From a virus: a stretch of DNA of 29,637 nucleotides. Position numbers and translations under genes: made by a program. Positions 8,401 through 17,600 of this stretch are shown one piece after another. Location: the IMG/VR virus record IMGVR_UViG_3300006749_000069, positions 1-29,637 of that record. The stretch is one strand, 5' to 3'. The first letter of the stretch is position 1; each line of letters opens with the position of its first letter. Under the pieces are notes generated by a model, which was not told where the DNA came from, did no database searches, and worked only from the letters and a program-made list of their open reading frames with translations.

Positions 8401-11400
8401 TAACAGTATCTACATTAAGAATTGTGCTTTGAGCAGAATAAACTGAAGGAACAACGTTTGATCTTAAATAAGGATTACTATCATAAAAATCAGTTGGATT
8501 ATTGTAAGGACCATACTTATGATTAGCACTAGCAACCCTAAATCTTAATTCCTCTTCAGTTGCTCCAGGAATTCTTCCTACAACTTCCTCACCAACTTGG
8601 AACACACCAGAATTCATTACAATCTGAATCAACTTAGGAGTGCATCTTGTAGTTACATTTACATTATCAAAGAAAGCAAATACTTGTGTATTTGGTTTCA
8701 TTCTAGTGCCAGTGAATTCAATATTTCTCTCTCTCATAAAATTAGAGATAGATCTATTTGTAATTCTAGTACCAAGTGATTCTGCATCTGTTAAAATTTC
8801 ATTTACAGTCTGCTGAACACCAGTTCTATTTTGTTCAATATTAATAGTGCCATCAAGTGATGTTGAATTGATTGAACTTAAATTAGCATTGTTACCCCTC
8901 AAACCCAAATCAGCATTAGATCTACCAGTTCTTCTTGAAGCAGCTGCAAATGTTTCAGTTTGAGTTGATCCTGAAAGATCAAGACTAATTCCAGTGGTCT
9001 CCCAAGAATTCCACAAAGTAGGTGCTACACCTGTTCTCAAACCATCAGCACCATCAGTCACATCTGCTTGAAGTGCATCTGCAATTGACTCAAAATTGCC
9101 CTCTATAATAACATTATTTGTTTCAGGTGGTAGAGTGCTTACCCAAACATCTGTAGTTGGATTTAAAGCAATACTTCCTTGATAAAAATCAATTAAAAAA
9201 GGAGTGACATTTTCAACTCTTGTGGCATATGGTTGAGATATTTCTGCAACCTCAACATAATCTAAACTAATTACATCTCCAGTTCTTCTTACATTTTGTC
9301 CAGATAAAGATGCAAATCTTGAATCAATATTTGATGGAGTATCTCCACCAATTCCTGGAATAGCAGAACTACCAACTTGAAGATTAACTGCTGTTGAATA
9401 GTGTGCAGGTCTTAAGATTTTTTGCACAGGATCAATACTATTTCTAATACCAATGCTTACATCTTGTGGAGTATATGAAGAGAAATTATCAATGAAAATA
9501 CCAGATTTGAATCTGTTTAATCCATTAGCATCAGAAACAAAAGTATTAAGAGTGTTTTGCTCAAGAAGATTTAGAGAAGTGTAATATTCAAGATTTTTAA
9601 TTCTCTTTTCAAGTTTTGCGATATCATTCATTTGATATCTCTTGTGTTCAATAAAATTAATATTTGATTCTTTTACATTGTAAAGATATGGTGGATTAAA
9701 AACATTAGCAATATTTAAAGCACCAGGTAAAACATCAGGAAGTTCTGGTCTATCAGATGGAGCTCCAAGAGTAACTTGAATATCTCCATTTTTAGTCAGA
9801 TAAACCCTATCTGCCCTTCCAAGATAGTAATCATACGCAAGAATTGTTGACTCATCACTTGCAAAAATATATTTTGAACTATGATTACTATTATCAAAAA
9901 TTCTTCCATCAAACTCAAATGGTGAATTACCACCTTCAGTAATAGTATAATCTGAAACTCTTGGTCTTAAATCAATTATGTCAGTATTTCTAAATCCATC
10001 TACAGACTGAATTTCCTTAGAATAATCACAATTAGTATATGAGTTTGCAGTTGTTATATCACCAGTATCACTAGAATCATAATCAAGATATCCATAATAA
10101 ATAAGGAGTTTCTTAGTAGGAGTGTGAGAACTGAATCTTCTTCTTATCCTTGATATATCATAAATGTCACTTCTTTGACCATTATCAAAATCAAAAGATG
10201 ATGTAATATTTGGTGAACCTGCTGTAACGTCAGAAATATTTGATATAATATTGGTATTTGTAAAACTTACAATTTCATCATTTTGGAAAGTTTTATTATT
10301 AAGATACGCAAAAGCAATTGAACTTGAAGATAATTGCTCCAGATAAATTCCTTTAGCATCACTTAAATTGCCAACAAATATATCACCAATTTGAAGATCA
10401 TTTGTATTACCACTTGGACCTGTCATATTACTGACAGTCAATGTTGGACTAGATGGGTTATTTACATCAATGGATTCAAATATTGCATGAACAAGGTAAG
10501 CATCTGGTTTATTTAAAGAAATAACATTATCTTGAACCCTTGTTCCAAAAGGATAGTTTCCATACTCAAGTCCATCATTTAAAGTTGTACCTGCAAAACC
10601 TACTTTATCAATACCTGATATTGGGTTAGATGATTTATCAACTAATAATTTCTGAACAATATTTTTTCTTTTTACTTTTGAACTAACTTTATTTTGAGAA
10701 ACAGTTCCAACTAAAACTGCAGCACCAGTTCCAGTTAAACCTTGAATTGTAAGTTCTGTTCTGGCACTATTAAATGAAAACTTATCACTTGTAAGAGTTT
10801 GGGTGGTTCCATCATCACTTTGAAGAGAATATCTCTCTTCATCAAATGATGTCCAAGTTTGATTAGAGAGGTCATCAACAGCAATAGCACCTGTATCACC
10901 TGCTGCACTAATGGTTACATTTTTCTTTACTCTTATTACTGCACTAGAGTTATTTAAGTTTACAGAATTTATATTTACATTAGGTAAGGCACTATAAAGT
11001 GAATTTTTATTTGCGTCATTTCCACTATTTGATGAGTTTGTTAATTTAGTTGTAACAATTTTAAGATCATTTACATCAAAAGTGGCAGTTGGAAGACCAC
11101 CATCAGCAACTCCAGTGACAGAAGAAACACCTGAAATTGTAAAATTAGTTGATGCTACAGAAACAACTCTTGCAAATGAAACATCATTCAATCCTGGTCT
11201 TTCATACTGAATTATATTACCAGATGTTACAACTCCAACAAAAGTGCCTCCACCCAATGAAGGACTAGTTACAGTTGAAATACCTCCACTTAATGCACTA
11301 ATTCTTGCATTATCAAAGGTTAAAATAGGACTTTGAATTATATCAGCAGTAAATGTATTAGCAGTTCCAACAACCCCAAAAATTGATTTAACATCAGAAA

Positions 11401-13036
11401 GAGAATATTGTCTAGTAGCAACTAAAAATCTTTGTTGATCATCATCTCCATTTAAAGTAACTGGTTCACCAACTTTAAATTGACCTCTTACATTGAAAAG
11501 AGTGTGCGCAACACCTGTGTGTGATGTATGAATATAACCATTTGCACCACTATTTTTACCTTCAATAAATGTTGATTTTGCTAGTGTAGCAGACAAATTA
11601 AGAGTAATTTCATTTTTAAATTCAATATCAAATAGTGAAAGATCCCATTGATTTAGATTTGAATTTGATGCATCATATGAACCAGATTCTAAAGCAAAAT
11701 CATAAATTCTTGCCTTACCAATTTCATCACCAGCAGCAATATACTTATCAGTTCCAGTTCCAACTCTTTGACTTCTTAAAGAAAGTGTATTGGTTGTATT
11801 AAACCCAATAGGTGCATTTCCAGTTACATTATTAACTGCAACAGTTGGGGCAAAATCAAAAGCAACACCAGTATTTCCCATACTTCTTGTTGTTCTTGGT
11901 TTTGGAACATCAATAAATTGTGGTGATTTAATTTCAGTCTCATACCCTCTAACATATGCTTTACCAGGTGAAATCTGGAAAACCATTAAATCATCAGAAG
12001 GAGGATTTCCATTTTGAGTCAGTTGACCTGATTTATATACACCTCTATTACCTTCAAGATCATTTAAACTTTCTTTAATTTTAGTTTGTAATTCTTTTAT
12101 ATAATAATGACCAGATTCGTCAAATGTTCTTTTTGCTAATTCATTACCAAGAACATTATATCTAGTGGTATTATTAATTGCATTTTTTAGTTGACCATTA
12201 TTAATTTCAGCAATCTGTACAAATCCTTGAGTATCAAAATTATCAATTGCTTTTTTTGCTAGATTAGCAACAATTTTAAGTCTGTCTGCACCTGGTGCTG
12301 TAAAATTGTTAAATCCACTTGCATTATCATAAAGAGAGTTATCATCATCAGCAGTAATAATTTTTTCTTCAACTTGAAAACCAATTCTGTAACTTGAAGA
12401 TGTTCTATATTGATCAAGAATAAGAATCTGATCATCAACAGTGACAAAATTACCTCTAAGATAGAAAATACCAGCACTTAATGTAAATGCACTTCCAATC
12501 GCTGATGCACCTGAAACAATAGTATTGGCAAATCCTTCACCAGCAGAAATAAATGAGTTTCCAAAAGCTATTGGAGAACCAGAAGTTAAAATTTCATCAT
12601 CAAAGAATACTTCAGTTGAATTGCCATCATCACTAGAATCTTCATAATTTAAGTATAATGTATAATTACCATTATCAGATTGAGCATTAGTGATATATGT
12701 TACAACTTTTGCAGTTACACCTGATGTTCTTCCTGTAATTTTTTTACCAACTAAATCATCAAGATATAGACTTACTGGCACACCTAAAAATTCTGGTTGT
12801 ATCTGAATACATTGAAATCTAGGTTTATATGATGAATTTCCAGGTATGACAACACTACCCTCTTTAAAGAGGTTGTCACCCATAGATTCAATCTGTCCTT
12901 GGAGAATAGATTGTATATTATTTAATTCTCTTGCCTGGATTGGATATGCAGGTTTGAATAAAACTTTATTAAATTTTTTAGTTGCGTCAAAATCATCAAA
13001 ATAAGGAGCAACGTTGAGATTAGTTTCCTGTGGCAT
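5465..13036 (-). CDS. Giant tail/baseplate protein with DUF4815-like N-terminus (gp9-gp12 position)
   Basis: This 2523-residue structural protein is in the slot of T4 gp9-gp12/wac. The N-terminus has APYFDDFDATKKFNKVLFKP, AYPIQARELNNIQSILQGQI and KEGSVVIPGN. This is the pattern of the DUF4815 family found at the start of many myovirus tail proteins (recognition, not a search). At about residues 1684-1695 is a proline-rich hinge, PPPPPTPPRPRR, followed by GDPLAQTFKID and a module with KVDLFFQTKDDTLPVTVQI and SLFKSQNSSVWTPSQYEDMK. This recurs in marine phage tail proteins. At about residues 1970-2000 is a GGxNY unit, and at about 2140-2185 an IGEEIIKY module. The C-terminus is a beta-rich jelly-roll-like region ending RNLRALALA. 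No membrane segment or enzyme motif is seen. Six bases separate it from gp8, and AAAGAA precedes the ATG. It is likely a baseplate-periphery or fibre-attachment protein; exact role unknown. Confidence 0.88.
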   Translation of the reverse strand: MPQETNLNVAPYFDDFDATKKFNKVLFKPAYPIQARELNNIQSILQGQIESMGDNLFKEGSVVIPGNSSYKPRFQCIQIQPEFLGVPVSLYLDDLVGKKITGRTSGVTAKVVTYITNAQSDNGNYTLYLNYEDSSDDGNSTEVFFDDEILTSGSPIAFGNSFISAGEGFANTIVSGASAIGSAFTLSAGIFYLRGNFVTVDDQILILDQYRTSSSYRIGFQVEEKIITADDDNSLYDNASGFNNFTAPGADRLKIVANLAKKAIDNFDTQGFVQIAEINNGQLKNAINNTTRYNVLGNELAKRTFDESGHYYIKELQTKIKESLNDLEGNRGVYKSGQLTQNGNPPSDDLMVFQISPGKAYVRGYETEIKSPQFIDVPKPRTTRSMGNTGVAFDFAPTVAVNNVTGNAPIGFNTTNTLSLRSQRVGTGTDKYIAAGDEIGKARIYDFALESGSYDASNSNLNQWDLSLFDIEFKNEITLNLSATLAKSTFIEGKNSGANGYIHTSHTGVAHTLFNVRGQFKVGEPVTLNGDDDQQRFLVATRQYSLSDVKSIFGVVGTANTFTADIIQSPILTFDNARISALSGGISTVTSPSLGGGTFVGVVTSGNIIQYERPGLNDVSFARVVSVASTNFTISGVSSVTGVADGGLPTATFDVNDLKIVTTKLTNSSNSGNDANKNSLYSALPNVNINSVNLNNSSAVIRVKKNVTISAAGDTGAIAVDDLSNQTWTSFDEERYSLQSDDGTTQTLTSDKFSFNSARTELTIQGLTGTGAAVLVGTVSQNKVSSKVKRKNIVQKLLVDKSSNPISGIDKVGFAGTTLNDGLEYGNYPFGTRVQDNVISLNKPDAYLVHAIFESIDVNNPSSPTLTVSNMTGPSGNTNDLQIGDIFVGNLSDAKGIYLEQLSSSSIAFAYLNNKTFQNDEIVSFTNTNIISNISDVTAGSPNITSSFDFDNGQRSDIYDISRIRRRFSSHTPTKKLLIYYGYLDYDSSDTGDITTANSYTNCDYSKEIQSVDGFRNTDIIDLRPRVSDYTITEGGNSPFEFDGRIFDNSNHSSKYIFASDESTILAYDYYLGRADRVYLTKNGDIQVTLGAPSDRPELPDVLPGALNIANVFNPPYLYNVKESNINFIEHKRYQMNDIAKLEKRIKNLEYYTSLNLLEQNTLNTFVSDANGLNRFKSGIFIDNFSSYTPQDVSIGIRNSIDPVQKILRPAHYSTAVNLQVGSSAIPGIGGDTPSNIDSRFASLSGQNVRRTGDVISLDYVEVAEISQPYATRVENVTPFLIDFYQGSIALNPTTDVWVSTLPPETNNVIIEGNFESIADALQADVTDGADGLRTGVAPTLWNSWETTGISLDLSGSTQTETFAAASRRTGRSNADLGLRGNNANLSSINSTSLDGTINIEQNRTGVQQTVNEILTDAESLGTRITNRSISNFMRERNIEFTGTRMKPNTQVFAFFDNVNVTTRCTPKLIQIVMNSGVFQVGEEVVGRIPGATEEELRFRVASANHKYGPYNNPTDFYDSNPYLRSNVVPSVYSAQSTILNVDTVTLASEENPTFTGHVVNTMILQGQTSGAEATVSNVNLITDRVGTLQGCFEVPGEGDLTIQTFNTGRNVFKLTSSSINSSIEGTTTTEAEEIFYSQGDIDTTEEVTLSLRNARVSTVDVLPESQIIESNIDLNIINSTTLRPTPPPPPTPPRPRRGDPLAQTFKIDSSIGIYATKVDLFFQTKDDTLPVTVQIRETTLGTPNNTILAYSELTLDPDDVNVSADGTAATTFRFESPVYLRPGGEYALVVLSSVTTYNLWISRLGEADVTTLATESGRILVTEQPVLGSLFKSQNSSVWTPSQYEDMKFVLHRGDFIGSGNIQFYNPELDDKNEAIGPGAILAESRSISVGIGTTVNQGSASNPLIVGNKVIQVNTGASGFVRKFAGIATGQLSVTTAGIGFTPSAGSFTFTGVGLTAVTGRGINATADITVLDGVAIGATIRSGGSNYSLGDVLKPLPFGINELGSGCQLTVGIITAQNTLILNNVQGDFSTNVTDYLLYDSTGGTRLSINAGVGGSVCPTSTTVINDGLHLKINQRNHGMYSNTNRVQLRNVKGSGAPTSILTNITRSSTANISIANTNGFENFENVGVSNTNPGYVQIGEEIIKYEGVTSGSGTSGTLTGIGRAAEGIAASHKTNDIVTKYEFNDVSLRRINTIHNLQDVTKKDALAIDSYHIKIDMSSNGTDRTGIGTFAPKTNYLTDGSTNTNTAKGSYNIPYSIIIPDITSTTPEGSYVLASARTISETSVSGDEIAFIDQGFQDVQFNQKNYFESQRMVASSINQNENLTQFPGNKSFTLNLDLLTYDKRISPMIDLNHSSVVFVSNRVDGPILDFATDARVAGIPNDPNSMIYVTKNVTLENPATSLKVFIDAYIANSNDVRVFYALDQNVSAKETKFRPFPGINNIDTFGNVINPSLSNGTPDIRKEKNDKLTQTPAVNDFTEYKFTMDNLQPFKSFRLKLIGTSSNQAVVPQFRNLRALALA
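7936..7985 (-). other. Proline-rich hinge before the DPLAQTF module
   Basis: This segment encodes PPPPPTPPRPRRGDP, a rigid basic linker between the N-terminal two thirds and a conserved DPLAQTF-type beta module of the 2523-residue protein. On the plus strand it shows as a G-rich run (gggggtgttggtggaggagg) in otherwise AT-rich DNA. Confidence 0.8.
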
Positions 13037-13042
13037 AATTCT

Positions 13043-14599
13043 TTAGAATTGCAAAATGATTTTGACGTCTTCTTTTTGGGAAGTGGACCTGGTGACTGGG
13101 GGTCTATTATCTACGTAGACAATGTTTCCTGAATATTTTTTAGATTCTGGATTTGCAGTGCCCATGGCAAATTCTTGCCCAAGATTATATGTCTTATTAT
13201 TTATTACAGTGCTAATACCTGTAAATGAAGTGCTGATCTGCAATGTTGCTGATCCACCAATAATATTTACATTTCCACCTATATTTGATTTTGCATCACC
13301 ATCAAATAAAATATTTACAAATCCATAATCAGGACTGGGATTTTGTGAACCATCAGAATTAAATCCAACATTAGTTCTATCTTGCCAATATTTTAATACA
13401 CCAGTTATTTGATCATATGAAATAACTCTTCCAACTGCTGTTGAACCAAGTCCAACTGTCTGTGTAATTTCACTATCAGGAGTAAAAACTACTGAACTAT
13501 ATCCAGTGCCTGTTAGTCTCAATGCGTAAGTTGCTGCTGCTTTGTCTGAAGATAGAAGACTATTTGAACCAAACTGTTGTGGATTTTCAATAAGACCAAC
13601 TCTTGCAAATTGATTTCCTGTAATAAAATCAGGATTTTGAGTGTCATTATCATATCTTGAATATGTAAGGACATTTGATGCACCTAATTCAGTATAAATG
13701 TCATGTCCATGACCTCCAGGAGGAGGAATGATTACATTAAAAACTGGTGATGTTACTGCTGTTATACCTTTTTCTGTAAGGTCAATTGTTCCATAAGTAT
13801 ATCCTGAACCACCATTAGTAACAGCCACTGATTGAATTTTACTGTCAGCATTTACAACAACAGTTGCTTTGCCACCTTTTCCATCACCCTTAATGGTGAG
13901 ACCAGTATAAGTATTTGCATTTCCTAAACCAGCACCTCTATTTCTAACAGTGATAATTTTTAATTGCCCACTTGAGGCAGCATTTGCCTTAACTGTGGAA
14001 GTGTCAGTTGTATTTCCCCAATCATTAGGAACTGGAATATAATTTGTTGAGTCAAATTTTATAGCATCACCTGGTTTGATTGTATAAAGATATTTCCAAA
14101 TGTATCCATCACCACTTGAACCTGCTGCTCTAGGTTCTAAGTCAGTAAAGGTTGGTTCATCAAGTGAGGGACTTCCTTTGAAATTATTTTCAGGATTTGA
14201 ATTATTATACAGACAAATATATACTCTAAAATCACTGTTCATTACATAATAATTTGCACTGTATATGTTAAATGAACCAGATGGTTGTGAAGGATTTGAT
14301 CTTGAAATATCATTCCTCCACATATCATATATGCTACCAGATGACCAAGTATTTTTATTGACAACCTGAGTTACATCTCCACTACCTACCTTCTTTAAGG
14401 CAATCATTGTATCCCAATAGTCATTTGACTCATTTAAATTATCTTTTGGGGAGGGTGGAGTGCTATCCCAAGTAGATGAATAATCAGTGGCATTGGGTAG
14501 ACCAATGAACGTATAATATGAATTGCTGCTAGATTGAACTCCAGCAACAAAGTTTTTAGCATTTAATATACGAAGTTGATCAGTTATAATCGCAGCCAT
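13043..14599 (-). CDS. 8: Baseplate wedge subunit (gp8-like)
   Basis: This 518-residue protein starts MAAIITDQLRILNAKNFVAG, with SYYTFIGLPNATDY, DYWDTMIALKKV, YDMWRNDISRSNPSQPSGS, YYVMNSDFRVYICLYNNSNP, PTFTDLEPR and GDGYIWKYLYTIKPGDAIKF. This is the conserved gp8 core of marine T4-like phages. The C-terminal part has PPPGGHGHDIYTELGA, RVGLIENPQQFG, SGNIVYVDNRPPV and ends KEDVKIILQF, also typical. In T4, gp8 dimerises and joins gp10, gp7 and gp6 in the wedge. T4 gp8 is 334 aa; the extra residues include a glycine-rich insert at about 203-285 with two GxG(Y/L)-type units (NRGAGLGNANTY, NGGSGYTYGTI). The gene has the best late promoter match, 20 bases upstream, and heads a four-gene unit. The leader has no obvious Shine-Dalgarno sequence. 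Confidence 0.94.
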   Translation of the reverse strand: MAAIITDQLRILNAKNFVAGVQSSSNSYYTFIGLPNATDYSSTWDSTPPSPKDNLNESNDYWDTMIALKKVGSGDVTQVVNKNTWSSGSIYDMWRNDISRSNPSQPSGSFNIYSANYYVMNSDFRVYICLYNNSNPENNFKGSPSLDEPTFTDLEPRAAGSSGDGYIWKYLYTIKPGDAIKFDSTNYIPVPNDWGNTTDTSTVKANAASSGQLKIITVRNRGAGLGNANTYTGLTIKGDGKGGKATVVVNADSKIQSVAVTNGGSGYTYGTIDLTEKGITAVTSPVFNVIIPPPGGHGHDIYTELGASNVLTYSRYDNDTQNPDFITGNQFARVGLIENPQQFGSNSLLSSDKAAATYALRLTGTGYSSVVFTPDSEITQTVGLGSTAVGRVISYDQITGVLKYWQDRTNVGFNSDGSQNPSPDYGFVNILFDGDAKSNIGGNVNIIGGSATLQISTSFTGISTVINNKTYNLGQEFAMGTANPESKKYSGNIVYVDNRPPVTRSTSQKEDVKIILQF

Positions 14600-14619
14600 T
14601 TTATTAGGACTTTTTTGTT

Positions 14620-14627
14620 TATTTATA
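14620..14627 (-). promoter_or_regulatory. T4-type late promoter box for gp8 unit
   Basis: The minus strand reads CCCTATAAATAAA, containing a perfect TATAAATA, 20 bases before the gp8 ATG and immediately after the stop of the giant gene. The flanking bases match those at the gp25 box (CCCTATAAATAAA), supporting a common promoter type read by a gp55-like late sigma factor. Confidence 0.8.
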
Positions 14628-14632
14628 GGGAA

Positions 14633-17600
14633 TTAAGTGTAGTTTTTAAATTTGAGGGATGCAGTTCTTTGAACCAAACCAGATGTTGAAATTCCAATAA
14701 CTCCATCATTGTTGTATGAGTCAAAAGATTTGGTGTTAGTTCTGTCCTCAAATACAATTTTGCCCCAACTGTAATTGCCCATAAAGGGTCTTTGAGTGTG
14801 ATTAATGCCCGAACCATATGTATCAACATCACATTTAATCCTTCTTATTGCTGTTACAATACCAGAAGAATTTTCAGTTGTAACTGTTATCATCTGAGTT
14901 GATGCAGAATCAACTTGATATACACAATCAAGGAAAGTTTTTGCTACTCCAACATTGGATGCAAATGTGCTACCAATTGATAGGAAAGTATCACTCACAA
15001 CAATAAAATCACCTGTGCTAATTCCACTTACTGTCTGTGCAGTTCCAACAATACTTGCATCTCTCATAAATGAATCAGTTGGAATATAAACATCAAAGAA
15101 CAATTGTTTTTGTGATCCAACATTTGTGCTTCCAACACCTACAATTACACCATAATCACCTGAATAAGAATTAACATTAATTGTTTCTTTTGTTATTCTT
15201 GGTGGTTGGATCAAAACCAGAGGTTGTGTGGAGTAATTAGTTCCTCCATTAGTAATGGTAACACTTGTAACTACTCCTGCTGTCACAGAGGCAGTAGCAG
15301 TAGCCTGAGTGCCTAATGTACCAATACCTGCAATAGTGACTGTGGGAGTAAAATCATATCCCAATCCACCATCAGTAACAGATACTGTTGATATAGTTCC
15401 TCCAGTAGAAACAGTAGCAGTAGCAACAGCACCCTCAAATCCATTTTGTGAGATTAGTGTTACTGAGTTTTGGAATGCAGTATTAAATGATTCATTTGCA
15501 ACATTAAACAATGGTCTCACACTATCTACATATGCCTCAGTTGAATTTATTCCAACTGGAGTTGTTAGATAAGCAGCAGGGAAAATATTAGGTTCATATT
15601 TTGGTCTATCTTTGCCAATAAATTGACCATTTATTTTTTTGTCAATTGTTTGCCTACACCAAGTTAAAGGTCTCTTAACAGTTTCATCATCAGTAAGTCC
15701 AGGTCCAGGATATGCATTTGTTTTTACAGCATCAATTGTTGTAATTCCTGTTACAACCCTCTTATTCTGATCAAAAATTATACCTTGATCATCATCAATA
15801 TTAGGATTCAATTCAACAGTATCACCTATCTTAATTGTCTCTAAAATATCTTTAAATACCACATCAGTATCACCTGCTCCTTTGTAGAACAAAATTCTTG
15901 ATGTGTCACCTTCTGGAATACCTGAACCACGTCCTTTAGGTGCTTCATTAAATGTAATCTGACTTCCACCTTCAAAGAAGTAAGATTCTCCAGGAGTTTG
16001 AAGAATATCATTTATAAAGACAAAGAGGGTTTGATCAACTTCAATAGAGGAATCTCTAGCTGCTCTAATAGAGATTGGTTCATTCTCAAGTGTTAATGGG
16101 AATACTTTCTTTTGTCCATCAAATTTGTCATCTATTCTATCAAATACTTGGAATTCACCTGGAGAATATCCATGGAAAATATCACTATAGGTATCTTGAA
16201 TTGAAATTTGGAATTCACTAAATGCAGTAGATGTATCTGTTGGAATGCCAGTGGCACCACCTACAGGCACTGTAAGTATTTCACCTCTCTTGAATGCGTA
16301 TCCAAAATTATTAATTTCAAACTCAATAATACTAGATCCTTGACCAACTTTAACATTTATACTTGCTTGAGTTCCAATACCTGATGAAGATGAAGAATAA
16401 ACAAGAGGAATATTTGAATAACTAAGTGGTTCATCAATTACAACAACAGGTGGATTAGAACTTGTAAATCCAACTCCTCCATTTGTAATATTAAAACCTG
16501 TAACATGACCATTATTAATTGTTGCAGTACCAACATGAGTTAAGATAGGTAAAACACCATTATATGTCTGCACACCCACATTGTATGCTGTTACAACACC
16601 TGTCCTATATCCTGAACCACTATTACCAATACTAATTGATTGAACAGTGCCTCCAGCAGATATAACAGCAGTTCCACCTGCACTAACAAGAGGTTGATAT
16701 CCAGAACCTTCAAATGAACCAACAGAAACAATCAATCCCCCAATTGGAAGACCCCCAAGATTCTGGTCATGACCAGTGGGTGTACCAGAATTTGTGTTAA
16801 ATCTTATAGTAGTTACACCAGCACTAGCACTTTCAAAGTTTTGATATTCACCAATTTCATTTATATTTGCACCTTGTGGCGTTTGAAATATATTATTAAC
16901 AAGTATTAAAGAATTACTGGAAATACCACTTACATTTTGATTATCTGATTTTAAAATAAATTCACTTGTAATACCAGTAAATTGATGTGATATATCATCA
17001 AAAACAAAGTTATTATTATATGTTTCAGTTGTTGATGATGTAACTCCTCTCTTTGTTAAAACTCTACCACTAAAAGTAGAACTTGTAGTGATTCCTGTAA
17101 AATCTCTTTCATCAGGTGGATTTGTTGTAGATCCAATAGGTACATTACCAAATGGAGCGTTTACAAAATTCAGTGTATTATTTGTAACTGAAAAATTACC
17201 AACAAATTTCTCAATAGTTGCACCAATACTATGAATGCCAATTTGAGTCCCAAGAATAGGTCTCTGGACAAACATAGTTGTTCCAGAACCAATAATAGAT
17301 GTTACTCTCATGAATTCATCATCAATTTTAATAATATCATTAGATGATATTGATGTTATTCCACTTGTAGCAAACTGTGTTTGGAATATAACATCTTGAG
17401 ATAAAGTAGCAGCAATACCAGTTTTAGCAATTGGTGCTTGAATCATATTGTCAATTGACACAACCATTTTACTTGTTTGCTTGGTTGATGTGATAAAGTG
17501 TGAATTACCAACTCCAACACCATTAAACTGAATAAAGGATGGATTTACTGCTTGTGCATCAGTTGGACTAGTTGCAAATCCAATCAAGGCATCATTTACT

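Noticed and set aside
13197-13204. AATAAATA box inside gp8
   Set aside because: It lies deep inside the coding region with no gene start just downstream. Such AT-rich matches are expected by chance in this DNA.
12259-14832. Short minus-strand frames at 12259-12477 and 14623-14832
   Set aside because: Both overlap the two giant genes in another frame, and their products have no protein-like pattern.
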